Shown one piece after another: positions 40,076-49,800 of a DNA stretch of 64,000 nt. The stretch is from Aquimarina sp. AU58 (GTDB taxonomy: Bacteria > Bacteroidota > Bacteroidia > Flavobacteriales > Flavobacteriaceae), in assembly GCF_900312745.1 (NCBI RefSeq), contig NZ_OMPD01000013.1:124001-188000 (forward strand), given 5' to 3'. The position numbers were made by a program, and so were the translations under genes. Below the pieces are notes generated by a model. It was not told the origin of the DNA and made no database searches. It saw only the letters and a list, made by a program, of their open reading frames with translations. Position 1 is the stretch's first letter. Each line of letters begins with the position of its first letter.

Positions 40076-40906
40076 TTAAAATTCACTCGGGTTCTTACCT
40101 GTATATTTTTTAAATAATTTATTAAAATGACTGGAATCTGTAAAACCTGTTTTTTGAGCTATTTCAGAAATATTCAAATTTGTTTGTTTCAATAATCGTT
40201 CTGCCATTTTGATTTTTGTCTGAATTACATATTGTTGTATTGAAATGCCCGCATGTTTTTTAATAAATACACTTACATAACTAGGAGACATATTAAATGT
40301 TGCGGCAATTTCTTTTATTCTAATATTATCTTTATCCAAAACATTCTGCCGGATATAAGTGAGTATATCACTCACCTTTTCTTCTTCAGAAACAGTATGT
40401 ATAGCGGTATTTTTATTAAGATTTCTAGATATTATAATTAATAATGCACCTAATAGCTCTAATAAAATTGACCGACTGTAAAGTGAGGGAGTTATATACT
40501 CTTTTTTAATAATTCGAAACAATTCGAACACATGCGATCTATCTGTAGTATTAGAAATAATATTTTCGGGAATACTATTGGCATGTAATACAACAGCATC
40601 TAAATTCTTTCGCCATTTTAAATCAGAAACAAGTTCTGTTTTTTCTATAAAAAGCTGCTCTGTGAATTTAATAAAACCAAAGTCTGTACGCTCGCTAATG
40701 ATAAATTCGTGTTCGTCCTTTGGGGTCAATAAGAAGATATCCCCTTCTGTATATTCAAAAATACTCTCATTTAAAATGTGTTGCCCATTCCCCTTGAGAA
40801 TAAAAATTAATTCGAAAAAATTATGAGAATGCTTTGGATACTCCCACTTATCAAGTGACAGTTCGAATACATTTAAAGATTTTGCACTAAAAAAACGTTT
40901 TGACAC
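40076..40906 (-). CDS. Cupin-type AraC-family transcriptional regulator
   Basis: The 276-aa soluble protein has an N-terminal cupin-like sensor (HSHNFFELIFILKGNGQHIL, EGDIFLLTPKDEHEF) and a C-terminal AraC double HTH (EIAATFNMSPSYVSVFIKKH, EIAQKTGFTDSSHFNKLFKK, TGKNPSEF). It is transcribed divergently from the deacetylase/DoxX/OYE/cupin operon across a 103-bp gap holding a -7-like element on each strand, so it probably controls that operon. Confidence 0.88.
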   Translation of the reverse strand: MSKRFFSAKSLNVFELSLDKWEYPKHSHNFFELIFILKGNGQHILNESIFEYTEGDIFLLTPKDEHEFIISERTDFGFIKFTEQLFIEKTELVSDLKWRKNLDAVVLHANSIPENIISNTTDRSHVFELFRIIKKEYITPSLYSRSILLELLGALLIIISRNLNKNTAIHTVSEEEKVSDILTYIRQNVLDKDNIRIKEIAATFNMSPSYVSVFIKKHAGISIQQYVIQTKIKMAERLLKQTNLNISEIAQKTGFTDSSHFNKLFKKYTGKNPSEF

Positions 40907-40929
40907 AAGTATACTAACATAGATTTATA

Positions 40930-40937
40930 CAAATATA
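40930..40937 (-). promoter_or_regulatory. Candidate -7 element of the cupin-AraC gene
   Basis: TATATTTG on the minus strand fits TAnnTTTG and lies 23 bp upstream of the start. No TTTG at the correct spacing was found. Confidence 0.35.
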
Positions 40938-40975
40938 CAATGAATATATACCAAAAACAGACTTTTTCCTTCAAC

Positions 40976-40983
40976 TAAATTTG
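40976..40983 (+). promoter_or_regulatory. Candidate -7 element of the deacetylase operon
   Basis: TAAATTTG fits the Bacteroidota TAnnTTTG consensus, 26 bp before the start codon at 41010. A matching TTTG -33 box is absent, as often seen for activator-dependent promoters. Confidence 0.4.
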
Positions 40984-41009
40984 CATTATAAATCAAATGG
41001 TAAAATCCA

Positions 41010-41993
41010 ATGAAACCAATAAATATATATATCTTAATACTCTCTGTAAGCGTATGTGCAGTTCTATTTTCTAGTCATACTTCAGAAAAAGAACATATAA
41101 AAATCACTACAATAGAAACCGATAGCATAACAGATCATTTCTGGCCAAATGATGCGCGACTGGTCATCTCATTCTCAATGCAATTTGAAACTGGCGGACA
41201 ACCAGAGGGTGCAGAAAGTCCTTTTGCTGCAAAACCATTACCAAAAGGACATCCTGATCTTCCTGCAGAAAGTTGGTTCCGTTACGGTGCCAAAGAAGGT
41301 ATTTACCGAATGCTCGATTTGTGGGATAAACACAATATCAAAGTTAGTTCTCATATCGTTGGTGCTGCTGCTATCAAATACCCCGAAGTTGCTATAGCTA
41401 TAGCAAATCGCGGTCATGAAATTGCTGCACATGGTATCGCATGGAGTGACCAATGGGATATGACTTATGAACAAGAATTAGCTTTTATAAAAACTGGTAT
41501 TGACACAGTTGAAACCATTACCGGACAACGCGGCAGAGGCTATAATGCGAATTGGTTACGACGTAGTCCCAACACACTAAAAGTGTTACAAGAACTTGAT
41601 TTCTTATATCATATAGATGATTTAAGCCATGACGAGCCATTTATCACAGAAGTTAGAGGAAAGGATTTTGTAGTTATGCCGTATACGCTTCGTAATAATG
41701 ATATCGTAAATATTGAAGGTAAAAATTGGACTCCTGGCCAGTTTTTAAATCAATTAAAAATGGAGTTTGATCAATTATATGATGAAGCAGGAAGTAAAAG
41801 AAGAATGATGTCTGTGAGTTTACACGACAGAATCGGTGGGGCACCATCAATTGTTCGTGCGATAGACCTATTCATACAGTATGCAAAGAAACATAAAGGT
41901 GTTGTATTTATGCGTAAAGATGATATTGCAAAAATGGTAAAAGACGATTCAAAGACACCTAGAGATAATTCTGAATTAATGTATAACAAATGA
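41010..41993 (+). CDS. NodB-fold polysaccharide deacetylase / PuuE-like amidohydrolase
   Basis: The 327-aa protein has one N-terminal hydrophobic segment (about 5-22), so it is exported or membrane-anchored. The NodB fold is recognisable by SSHIVGAAAIKYP, RGHEIAAHGIAW and the late motif MMSVSLHDRIGGAPS. The usual first motif with two aspartates (FDDG) is replaced by ISFSMQFETGG, as in the PuuE allantoinase/cyclic imidase branch, which lacks the classic metal triad. It therefore may hydrolyse cyclic amides rather than deacetylate polysaccharide. It overlaps the DoxX gene by 4 bp. Confidence 0.8.
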   Translation: MKPINIYILILSVSVCAVLFSSHTSEKEHIKITTIETDSITDHFWPNDARLVISFSMQFETGGQPEGAESPFAAKPLPKGHPDLPAESWFRYGAKEGIYRMLDLWDKHNIKVSSHIVGAAAIKYPEVAIAIANRGHEIAAHGIAWSDQWDMTYEQELAFIKTGIDTVETITGQRGRGYNANWLRRSPNTLKVLQELDFLYHIDDLSHDEPFITEVRGKDFVVMPYTLRNNDIVNIEGKNWTPGQFLNQLKMEFDQLYDEAGSKRRMMSVSLHDRIGGAPSIVRAIDLFIQYAKKHKGVVFMRKDDIAKMVKDDSKTPRDNSELMYNK

Positions 41994-42397
41994 AAAATAC
42001 AGCTTCAAAAAATCATGCCTATTTTCTACTACGATTAGCAATGGGCGCCAACCTATTAGCACATGGATTAGTACGAATTCCGAAAATAGAAGCCTTTAGC
42101 AACTGGATGATAAACCTTTATAAAGAAATAGTACTATCAGAAATATTCATTTCTTCTTTTGCCAAAATATTGCCTTTTGCAGAACTTACTATTGGTGTCT
42201 TCCTTGTTTTTGGGTTGTTTACCTATCGTACCTGCCTCGCTGGGGGAATACTAATGATTATTCTAATTTTTGGTTCTTGTTTAATCGAACAATGGGAATG
42301 GGTTGGGTTTCAAATGATCTACGTACTGTTCTTTTACCTTTTGATTAGTACATCACAAAACAATCATTTTTCAATTGATAATCTCTTACAAAAATAA
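41990..42397 (+). CDS. DoxX-family membrane protein
   Basis: The 135-aa protein has four membrane helices and the DoxX hallmark LRLAMGANLLAHGLVRIPK near the N-terminus. It starts inside the upstream stop (ATGA at 41990) and ends 3 bp before the old yellow enzyme gene. DoxX-like proteins are linked to redox homeostasis and quinone-related functions, which fits a flavin ene-reductase neighbour; specific role unknown. Confidence 0.82.
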   Translation: MKNTASKNHAYFLLRLAMGANLLAHGLVRIPKIEAFSNWMINLYKEIVLSEIFISSFAKILPFAELTIGVFLVFGLFTYRTCLAGGILMIILIFGSCLIEQWEWVGFQMIYVLFFYLLISTSQNNHFSIDNLLQK

Positions 42398-42400
42398 ATC

Positions 42401-43507
42401 ATGAAAACCACACTATATACAAAATACAAAATGAATGGACTTTCATTAAAAAATCGTTTTTTAATGGCGCCCATGACACGCTCCAGGGCAGAAGAACCTG
42501 GAAACGTACCTAATGCTTTAATGGCAAAATATTACCAACAAAGAGCTTCTGCCGGAATTATTATTACCGAAGCTACTCAAATTTCTGTACAAGGAATGGG
42601 TTATGCAAAAACTCCGGGAATCTATTCTCAGAAACAAATCGAAGGTTGGAAACTCGTTACAGACGCAGTGCATAAAAATGGAAGCAAAATTTTTTTACAA
42701 CTATGGCATGTGGGACGTGTAAGCTCTTCAAAAGTAAACGGGTTACAACCTATTGCTCCCTCTGCCGAAATAGCAAAAGATACACAGGTATATATTTTTG
42801 ATGGCGCTCCTAATGGTGATGCTACATTTGTTCCCGTCGAAAAACCTCGGGAGATGACCAAAGGTGATATTGCCCAAGTTATCGAAGAATTTAGGATAGG
42901 GGCAAAAAACGCTATCGAAGCCGGCTTTGATGGAGTCGAAATTCATGGCGCAAATGGATATCTTATTGATCAGTTTTTACGAAGTAATAGTAATCATAGA
43001 ACAGATGAATACGGCGGAATCAAAGAAAACAGAATTCGTATTCTTAAAGAAATTACTCAAGCTGTGGCAGATGAAATAGGTGTTGATAAAACAGGAGTAC
43101 GACTATCCCCTTTTATAAGCTTTAAAGACATGAATGATCCCGAAATTTTGGAAACCATTATGATCGCTGCCAAAACATTAAACGAAATAGGAGTAACCTA
43201 TATTCATTTATGCGAAGCTGATTGGGATGATGCTCCCACAATTCCAGAAGATTTCAGAATTAAATTGAGAGCTAATTTTACACATACCATTATAGCTACA
43301 GGAAATAAAACTCCCAAAGAAGCTAATGGTCTATTGAGCAAAAACTTAGTTGACCTGGTAGGGTTCGGAAGAAAATTTCTAACCAATCCTGATTATCCGA
43401 AACGAATACAATTAAATGCTACAATGAATGATATTTCTGATCCCCATACTCTTTTTGGTGGTGGGGATGCAAGAGGGTATACCGATTATCCATTTTTAGA
43501 TGTATAA
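42401..43507 (+). CDS. Old yellow enzyme family alkene reductase (NemA-like)
   Basis: The 368-aa cytoplasmic FMN protein has MAPMTRSRAE near residue 22, LQLWHVGRVSS with the barrel Trp/His, the substrate His-Asn motif EIHGANGYLIDQFLRSNSNH, and VGFGRKFLTNPDYP at the phosphate-binding end. Length fits NemA and related enzymes that use NAD(P)H to reduce activated alkenes or nitro-compounds. Third gene of the AraC-linked operon; the next gene overlaps or abuts its end. Confidence 0.92.
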   Translation: MKTTLYTKYKMNGLSLKNRFLMAPMTRSRAEEPGNVPNALMAKYYQQRASAGIIITEATQISVQGMGYAKTPGIYSQKQIEGWKLVTDAVHKNGSKIFLQLWHVGRVSSSKVNGLQPIAPSAEIAKDTQVYIFDGAPNGDATFVPVEKPREMTKGDIAQVIEEFRIGAKNAIEAGFDGVEIHGANGYLIDQFLRSNSNHRTDEYGGIKENRIRILKEITQAVADEIGVDKTGVRLSPFISFKDMNDPEILETIMIAAKTLNEIGVTYIHLCEADWDDAPTIPEDFRIKLRANFTHTIIATGNKTPKEANGLLSKNLVDLVGFGRKFLTNPDYPKRIQLNATMNDISDPHTLFGGGDARGYTDYPFLDV

Positions 43508-43511
43508 AATT

Positions 43512-43889
43512 ATGGTCACAAAAGAAATTAATCCTGCCGGTAGTTTTAAAAATTGGGATAGCACTAAAATGCAAGAACTACAAAACAGCAATAAAAGTAA
43601 TCGCATTGGAAACACTCTATTATTTGAAGATGATAGTATTAAGGTTTGGTCTATACTATTAAAACCCGGAGATCAATTACCGTTTCATAAACATACAAAA
43701 AACTATACCTGGATTTGTTTAACCCAAGGGGTTGCCATATCTCATCATCAAAATGGTAGGATTGTCGAAATAAAGTACCAAAAAGGAGATCTATCATATT
43801 ATGATCATGATACCAAAGGTGATTTTGTTCATGATTTAAAAAATACTGGTGATTTGCAATTAAAGTTTAATACAATAGAATATAAATAA
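43512..43889 (+). CDS. Small cupin-domain protein
   Basis: The 125-aa protein (start at 43512; an in-frame ATG at 43500 overlapping the upstream gene by 8 bp is possible) is a single-domain cupin with LPFHKHTKNYTWICLTQG as the metal-binding His pair and EIKYQKGDLSYYDHD as the second motif. Function not predictable beyond a metal-binding beta barrel. Last gene of the operon, converging with the CDF exporter gene only 4 bp away with no visible terminator between them. Confidence 0.75.
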   Translation: MVTKEINPAGSFKNWDSTKMQELQNSNKSNRIGNTLLFEDDSIKVWSILLKPGDQLPFHKHTKNYTWICLTQGVAISHHQNGRIVEIKYQKGDLSYYDHDTKGDFVHDLKNTGDLQLKFNTIEYK

Positions 43890-43893
43890 CCTC

Positions 43894-44775
43894 TTATTGC
43901 TTTGTTACCACACACATCTCACCATCCAATTCTGTTTCAATAGTACAGTGGCTAAAATGATAGATCATTAAGGCCTTTTTAACTTCTGATTTTATATGAA
44001 TAATCTGATCGGTTTCTGTAATGTCTTTTAGCTTAACATGTGCTGTAAAAACATGATGTTCTCCCTCTAGTGACCAAACATGAAGGTGATGTATAGAATC
44101 AACACGTGGTACTTGTAGTATTTTTGATTTTATTTCTTCTATATTAATATCTCTCGGGATCCCTTGTAAGAATACGAATAATGTTTCTCTTAATCGCTTA
44201 ATAACATTATATAGAATATACAGTGTTATTAAAAGAGAAAGGGCTGGGTCGAGGTATTGTACATTTGTAAAATATATAGCAATCGCTGCAAAAAGTACAG
44301 CAACCCAACCCAATACATCTTCCATTAAGTGCCAGGAAACCACTTTCTCATTCAACGATTTCCCGCTACTTACTTTCCATGCCGCATAACCATTAACTGC
44401 TATTCCTATAAGTGCAAAAACAATCATCCCCTCAGCATCAGAATGTTCGGGTTCTAATAATCTGCCTATGGCTTCATAAATCACATAAATGGATCCTAAA
44501 ATCAAAACAATACTATTAATCAAGGCACCCAAGAGAGAGAAACGCCTATAACCAAATGAGAATTTGGCATCGGCTTCTTTTTTAGATTTCCCTTCGAGGT
44601 ACCAGGCAGTCCCCAAAGAAAGTGAATCTCCTAAATCATGAATAGCATCAGAAATAATAGCAATGCTATTTACATAAAGACCTCCTATAATTTCTAAAAT
44701 TGTAAATCCCAGATTTAGAAAAAATGCAATTTTTAAATTCTTTCCAGCGTGGTCATGTGAGTGGTCGTGTCCCAT
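43894..44775 (-). CDS. Cation diffusion facilitator (CzcD/ZitB-like metal exporter)
   Basis: The 293-aa protein has a His-rich N-terminus (MGHDHSHDHAG), six membrane helices, the metal sites SDAIHDLGDS in helix 2 and SWHLMEDVLGW in helix 5 (HxxxD type, characteristic of Zn-transporting CDF proteins), and a cytoplasmic C-terminal domain with HHLHVWSLEGEHHVFTAHV. It exports Zn(II) or similar ions by proton antiport. Last gene of the metal-efflux operon, 2 bp after the DUF3703 gene. Confidence 0.94.
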   Translation of the reverse strand: MGHDHSHDHAGKNLKIAFFLNLGFTILEIIGGLYVNSIAIISDAIHDLGDSLSLGTAWYLEGKSKKEADAKFSFGYRRFSLLGALINSIVLILGSIYVIYEAIGRLLEPEHSDAEGMIVFALIGIAVNGYAAWKVSSGKSLNEKVVSWHLMEDVLGWVAVLFAAIAIYFTNVQYLDPALSLLITLYILYNVIKRLRETLFVFLQGIPRDINIEEIKSKILQVPRVDSIHHLHVWSLEGEHHVFTAHVKLKDITETDQIIHIKSEVKKALMIYHFSHCTIETELDGEMCVVTKQ

Positions 44776-44777
44776 AA

Positions 44778-45146
44778 TTACTTTTGATATGATTCTAATT
44801 TTATTTTCAAATCATGAGGTATAGGCATTGTTTTTAAAGGAGGTACATTAGCACCTCCTGTGTTACCAATAGGAACCTTATTAACAAAAGATTTCCAGCC
44901 TCCTACAATCAAACGAATAACTTGTCCAAAAATTTCTTTGGTATCTCTGGTAAGCATCCCATATTTAAGCATTAAATAATGCGTGTAAGAATGCTCCCAG
45001 GGGTATGATTGTCCCAAAATATGGCTGCGCTCTAAATGATCCCAGGCTTTTGGCAAATCGTTATTAGATAATCCAGTTTTATAAAGCGACAATTCTTTAT
45101 CATATTCGATTTTAAGTTTTGGTGGTATTGTTATATTAAACTTCAT
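44778..45146 (-). CDS. DUF3703 family protein
   Basis: The 122-aa soluble protein starts MKFNITIPPKLK; a longer frame adds seven residues to 45167. The AWDHLERSHILGQSYPWEHS and MLKYGMLTRDTKEI regions match DUF3703, a family repeatedly found beside heavy-metal efflux genes, with conserved His/Trp residues that could bind metal. Exact role unknown. Placed between the Fur-family regulator and the CDF exporter. Confidence 0.75.
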   Translation of the reverse strand: MKFNITIPPKLKIEYDKELSLYKTGLSNNDLPKAWDHLERSHILGQSYPWEHSYTHYLMLKYGMLTRDTKEIFGQVIRLIVGGWKSFVNKVPIGNTGGANVPPLKTMPIPHDLKIKLESYQK

Positions 45147-45201
45147 ATAATTATATGTTTTATACAAAAATATGCATAGTAGTCATGCAATAGAAGTGCA
45201 T

Positions 45202-45618
45202 TTATTGACCACTACAATGCTCACATATACCTTTTACTACCAAATTCATGTCTTCTGCTATATATCCATCTGGTAAATTGATTTGAGGAATTTTATGTTC
45301 TGTAAGACATATCGTTTCTCTACAATTATTACAATGAAAATGTAAATGCAAATCTCTGCCAATATCACAATTACAACCAGCTTCGCAAAGTGCATATTTT
45401 ATCGTGCCCGTTCCATCATCTACCTGGTGCACAATCCCTTTTTCCTCAAATGTCTTTACGGTTCTATACAGCGTGGTTCTATCTGCCTTTGTAAAAGCAT
45501 TTTCAATATCTCCAAGTGTTTTAGCTACATTACTTTGAGTCATATATTTATAGACCAATAATCGCATTGCTGTTGGTCGTACTTTCTTCGATTCTAAAAA
45601 ACTTTCAATAGTATTCAT
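45202..45618 (-). CDS. Fur-family metal-sensing transcriptional regulator
   Basis: The 138-aa protein has an N-terminal winged helix (VRPTAMRLLVYKYMTQS, DRTTLYRTVKTFEEKGIVHQ), the regulatory His motif HLHFHCNNC and a C-terminal CEHC, giving the two CxxC pairs of a structural zinc site. It could sense Zn, Co, Cd or Cu; the coding partners favour zinc. It is encoded within the efflux operon, 2 bp after the CzcB-type gene. A palindromic candidate operator lies over the promoter region of the operon (51664-51678). Confidence 0.9.
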   Translation of the reverse strand: MNTIESFLESKKVRPTAMRLLVYKYMTQSNVAKTLGDIENAFTKADRTTLYRTVKTFEEKGIVHQVDDGTGTIKYALCEAGCNCDIGRDLHLHFHCNNCRETICLTEHKIPQINLPDGYIAEDMNLVVKGICEHCSGQ

Positions 45619-45620
45619 TA

Positions 45621-46808
45621 TTAATGTCCGTGACCTCCTTCTTCACTGTTTTTTGCCTTACCCAAAATGGTAAAAGCATCTTTTATTACTAATCGAATGG
45701 TACTAATATCTTTATTTTTATCCTCTAATGTAATCGCTACGAATCCTTCTTCTTCGGTTCCTTTGGTGATCGGTATCATTTCAAAATCTGTAACCATTGT
45801 TTCTCCCTCGCTTCTTTTTTCTCCTGCTGCAAAAACATAATGGTTTCCATCAAAACGAACTATGGCTTCTTCTGGTACCGCATATGCTTCGCGAGCACCA
45901 ACTTCAATTTTTGCGTTTACAAACATTCCCGGAAGCAACTCTTGGTTTTTCTCTTTTAAGTGCCCATGAATAGTTATAGATCTATCATCACTAACATTGT
46001 TACCTATTAAGAAAATCTCTGCTTCCATCCATTTATCAGGTTCATTTGCTAATCGAAAACGAATACGTTGCTCATTTTTTATTAATGGGATATCATCTTC
46101 ATACACTTTGAGCTCGACATGCAAATCTTCGGCATTAGTGATATCCATTAATACATCTTCTGATCCAAAATATTTTCCGGTATTTACATATACTTCTCTC
46201 ACTACTCCATTAATAGGAGAATACACATTTACTATAGAAGATACTCTTCCATTAGTTACATTAGAAGGATTGATTCCCACCATTTTTAATTTACTTTCTA
46301 AAGCCTGAATATTTGCTTTATTAATCAAGTAATCACTTTTTGCTTTTTGAAATACTTTTGTCGAAGAGACATTTTCTTTATTTAATGTTTCCTGACGTTC
46401 ATAATCTGCTTTCAGATATTCATTTTTTGCAACTGCTTCGAGGTAATCTCTTTGAAATTCTATAAAATCAGGATTCTCTACTCTTGCTACAAGTTGTCCT
46501 TTTCTTAATCGTGTACCTGGTAGCATATCGGTAAATTTCAAAAACCCTCCATAAGGAACCGTAATAGAAAGATTACTTTGTGGCGGAACATCAATCATCC
46601 CATTTACACTTAACTCATTTCCTATTTTACGTTTCTGAGCTTTACCTATTTCTATTTCAGTTTGCTTCATTTGTTCATCGGTCAACTCAATAAGGTTTTC
46701 ATTATCTTCTTCATGTTTTTCTTCAGAAGTTGTAGCTGGTTTATTATTACACCCTAAGGTAAGCAGAAGTATGAATATGGCTATTAATTTATATATGTTT
46801 GTTTTCAT
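45621..46808 (-). CDS. RND efflux periplasmic adaptor (CzcB/CusB-like)
   Basis: The 395-aa protein has a lipoprotein signal (LLTLGCNN, Cys20) and an acidic, His-containing N-terminal stretch. A barrel-sandwich core (LSITVPYGGFLKFTDMLPGT, RKGQLVARVENPDF), an alpha hairpin (about 140-190), a second lipoyl half (VYSPINGVVREVYVNTGKYF) and a beta-barrel domain follow. The His-containing tail EEGGHGH may bind metal. It bridges the RND pump and outer-membrane channel; both partners are encoded by the single gene immediately upstream. Confidence 0.93.
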   Translation of the reverse strand: MKTNIYKLIAIFILLLTLGCNNKPATTSEEKHEEDNENLIELTDEQMKQTEIEIGKAQKRKIGNELSVNGMIDVPPQSNLSITVPYGGFLKFTDMLPGTRLRKGQLVARVENPDFIEFQRDYLEAVAKNEYLKADYERQETLNKENVSSTKVFQKAKSDYLINKANIQALESKLKMVGINPSNVTNGRVSSIVNVYSPINGVVREVYVNTGKYFGSEDVLMDITNAEDLHVELKVYEDDIPLIKNEQRIRFRLANEPDKWMEAEIFLIGNNVSDDRSITIHGHLKEKNQELLPGMFVNAKIEVGAREAYAVPEEAIVRFDGNHYVFAAGEKRSEGETMVTDFEMIPITKGTEEEGFVAITLEDKNKDISTIRLVIKDAFTILGKAKNSEEGGHGH

Positions 46809-46810
46809 TT

Positions 46811-49800
46811 TTATTGAATTGCGTTTATACTTTCAATTTCGATAAGAGTTTGATTGTAAGCGTTTATGAATTCTAAGTATTTGGTTTGAATTTCTAGTGC
46901 CCGATTGAGTCCTTGTACATATTCTATATATCCGATAGCTCCTTCTGTAAAACCTCGCTGAGATTGTTTTAATAACAGTTCGGATTGTGAAAGCGCATTT
47001 TTCTCATAATATAACAAGTTCTTTTGGTTTTTTTCTAGTCGTTCTAAAAGCATCTTTAACTGGGTATTAACTTCATTTTGAACCACATCTAACTGTGCCT
47101 GACTTTCTTTTTGACGAATTTTTGCCGCTTTTATTTTTGCCGCATGTGGTTTGCCCCATATCGGAATAGCCAAACCTAACTTTACCCCGGTAAATCTGTT
47201 TCCAGAATCAAAAATCACATCGGATCCATTTACGGTTTGTCCCGGGCCATTAAAAGATTGATTAAAATACCCTAATGTGATATCGGGAAGCATTTTTGAT
47301 ACGGCTACCGATTTCTTAATATCGGCAATCTCTATTTGTTCCTTGTAAAAAGATAGTACAGGATTTTTCTCTATAGCTGTAGTGTTGTGATCTACAGGTA
47401 ATAGATTTGATTTTACTTTTAAATCTCCCACAGCAATATCAACCTTGTTTTCAGAATTGACCAATTTTTGCATAAGCAATTGATATCCTCGTATGGTTGC
47501 ATTATTCTCCTGTATTTTAATTTGCAAATCTGCAACTTCTGCATTGGCTGTTGCTTGTTCTAATGCATTACTTTCTCCTGTTTTAAATCGCAGGTTTGCA
47601 GCATATACAAATCGCTGATAAATACTATCTTGTTTTTGAAGTAACTGTTGTTTACTCTTTAGAAACCACAATTGATAATATGTTGCTTTTAATTGCGTTA
47701 CTACTTCATTTTGAACCACTTCTTGATTTAATTCACTAGATTTTATCGTTGCTTTAGCCAATTTATTCTGGTTCGTGTAAAGCGTAGGGAAGGCAAATTT
47801 CTGGCTGATACTAAACCGAGTGTCATTATCAAAATCGCTATTGGTTTGTCCATAGGTCAGATCAAAATCAGTTTTGGGTAGGTTAAAACTAGTTCCTTTT
47901 AAGGCATGTTCCTTCTCGGTTTGAAACGCAGCAACTTTTAGATTTGGATTATTTCTTAAAGCTGCGTCCATAACTTCTTCTAAACTTTGATATATGGTTT
48001 TTGCTTCACTAGTCTGAGCATTTATGCTAGTCATATTTCCTGCTACTCCAAGAAATACTACTAGTAAAAGCATTGCTTTTTTTGGTTTCATTTGTACTCT
48101 TTTTTCAAAATAATAATAGAGAATAGGTAATACCACCAGGGTTAAAAAAGTAGCGGTAATCAATCCTCCTATAACTACTGTTGCCAGAGGTCGTTGTACC
48201 TCTGCTCCCGAGGTTTGAGAAATTGCCATTGGTAAAAATCCTAATGAAGCAACAGTTGCGGTCATAATTACAGGTCGTAATCGAGTTTTGGTTCCTTTAT
48301 AGATTCGTTCAAGAATATCGGTAATACCTTCTTTTTTTAATCGATTAAATTCTGCAATAAGTACAATTCCGTTTAATACTGCTACACCAAATAAGGCTAT
48401 AAAACCAACACCAGCAGAAATGCTAAATGGCAAATCTCTAAGCCAAAGCGCAAACACTCCTCCTATTGCAGAAAGAGGGATCGCAGTAAATATTAAAACT
48501 CCTTGTTTTAAAGAACCAAAAGTAAAATACAATAGAATGAAAATAAGCAGTAATGCTAAAGGAACTGCTATTGCCAGGCGTTGCTTAGCTTTAATTAAGT
48601 TTTCAAATTGACCTCCATAAGCAACGGTGTATCCTGATTCAAAATTTACCTGATTATCAATTTTAGTACTAATTTCTTTTACAACACTCTCGACATCGCG
48701 ATCCCGAACATTGAAAGCGATGATAATACGTCTTCTTGTATTATCTCGTTGTATTTGATAAGGACCATCTTTGATAGATACAGTTGCCAGTTGTTGCAAT
48801 GGAATTTGTTCTCCATTCTCCCCATTAATATAAAGATTTTGCACATCTGTAAGACTGGTTCTGTTACTATTATCTAATCGTACTACTAAATCAAAACGTT
48901 TCTCTCCTTCATAAACCAATCCTGTAGATGCCCCTGCAAAAGCTGCCTGAATTGTATTATTAACTGCTTTAATATCCAAGCCATACTTAGCCAATTGGGC
49001 TCTATTATAATCGATTACGATTTGTGGTACTCCTGTCACCTCTTCTACATAAACATCGACTGCTCCCTTAACTTTTCCGGCAATTTTACCAATCTGATTT
49101 GCATAGGAGGAAAGTCGAGTTAAATCTTCTCCATATATTTTTATGGCTACATCCTGGCGCACCCCCGTCATTAGTTCATTAAATCGCATCTGAATGGGTT
49201 GTTGGAAACCAAAAGCCACTCCTGGTAGCACTTCTAAAGCTTCTGCCATTTTATTAGCCAATTCTGAACGATTAGAAGCTGATACCCACTTTGATTTATC
49301 TTTAAGAATAATCATCATATCTGCAGCTTCTACCGGCATAGGATCAGTAGGTATTTCTCCCGAACCTATTTTTGAAACCACTTGTAATACTTCTGGAAAA
49401 TTATCGAGTACTATTTTCTCTGCTTTGGTTGTAGCTTTTATTGTATTAGAAAGAGAACTTCCGGTAAGTACTCTGGTTTCTACAGCAAAATCACCTTCTT
49501 CAAGTGTTGGAATAAATTCTCCTCCAAGGTTATTAAACACCAAATATGCTATTATAAAAAGTCCTGATGTAATTGCCAGAATAAATATTCTACTACGCAT
49601 CGACCATTTAATTATAGGTTCATATAGTCTATAGAAAAAGTTCATGATTTTATCAGAAATATTTTCTTTATGAGTTCCTTTTTTACTCAACACCAATGCA
49701 GACATCATAGGAACATAAGTTAGTGATAGTATGAAAGCTCCCAGGATAGCAAAGCCAACTGTCTGTGCCATTGGACCAAACATTTTTCCTTCTGTTCCTA

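Noticed and set aside
46811-48091. Separate tolC/czcC gene with a sequencing frameshift
   Set aside because: The frame is continuous with the pump and both domains are complete, so a genuine fusion is the simpler reading; an internal start remains possible and is reported as a finding.
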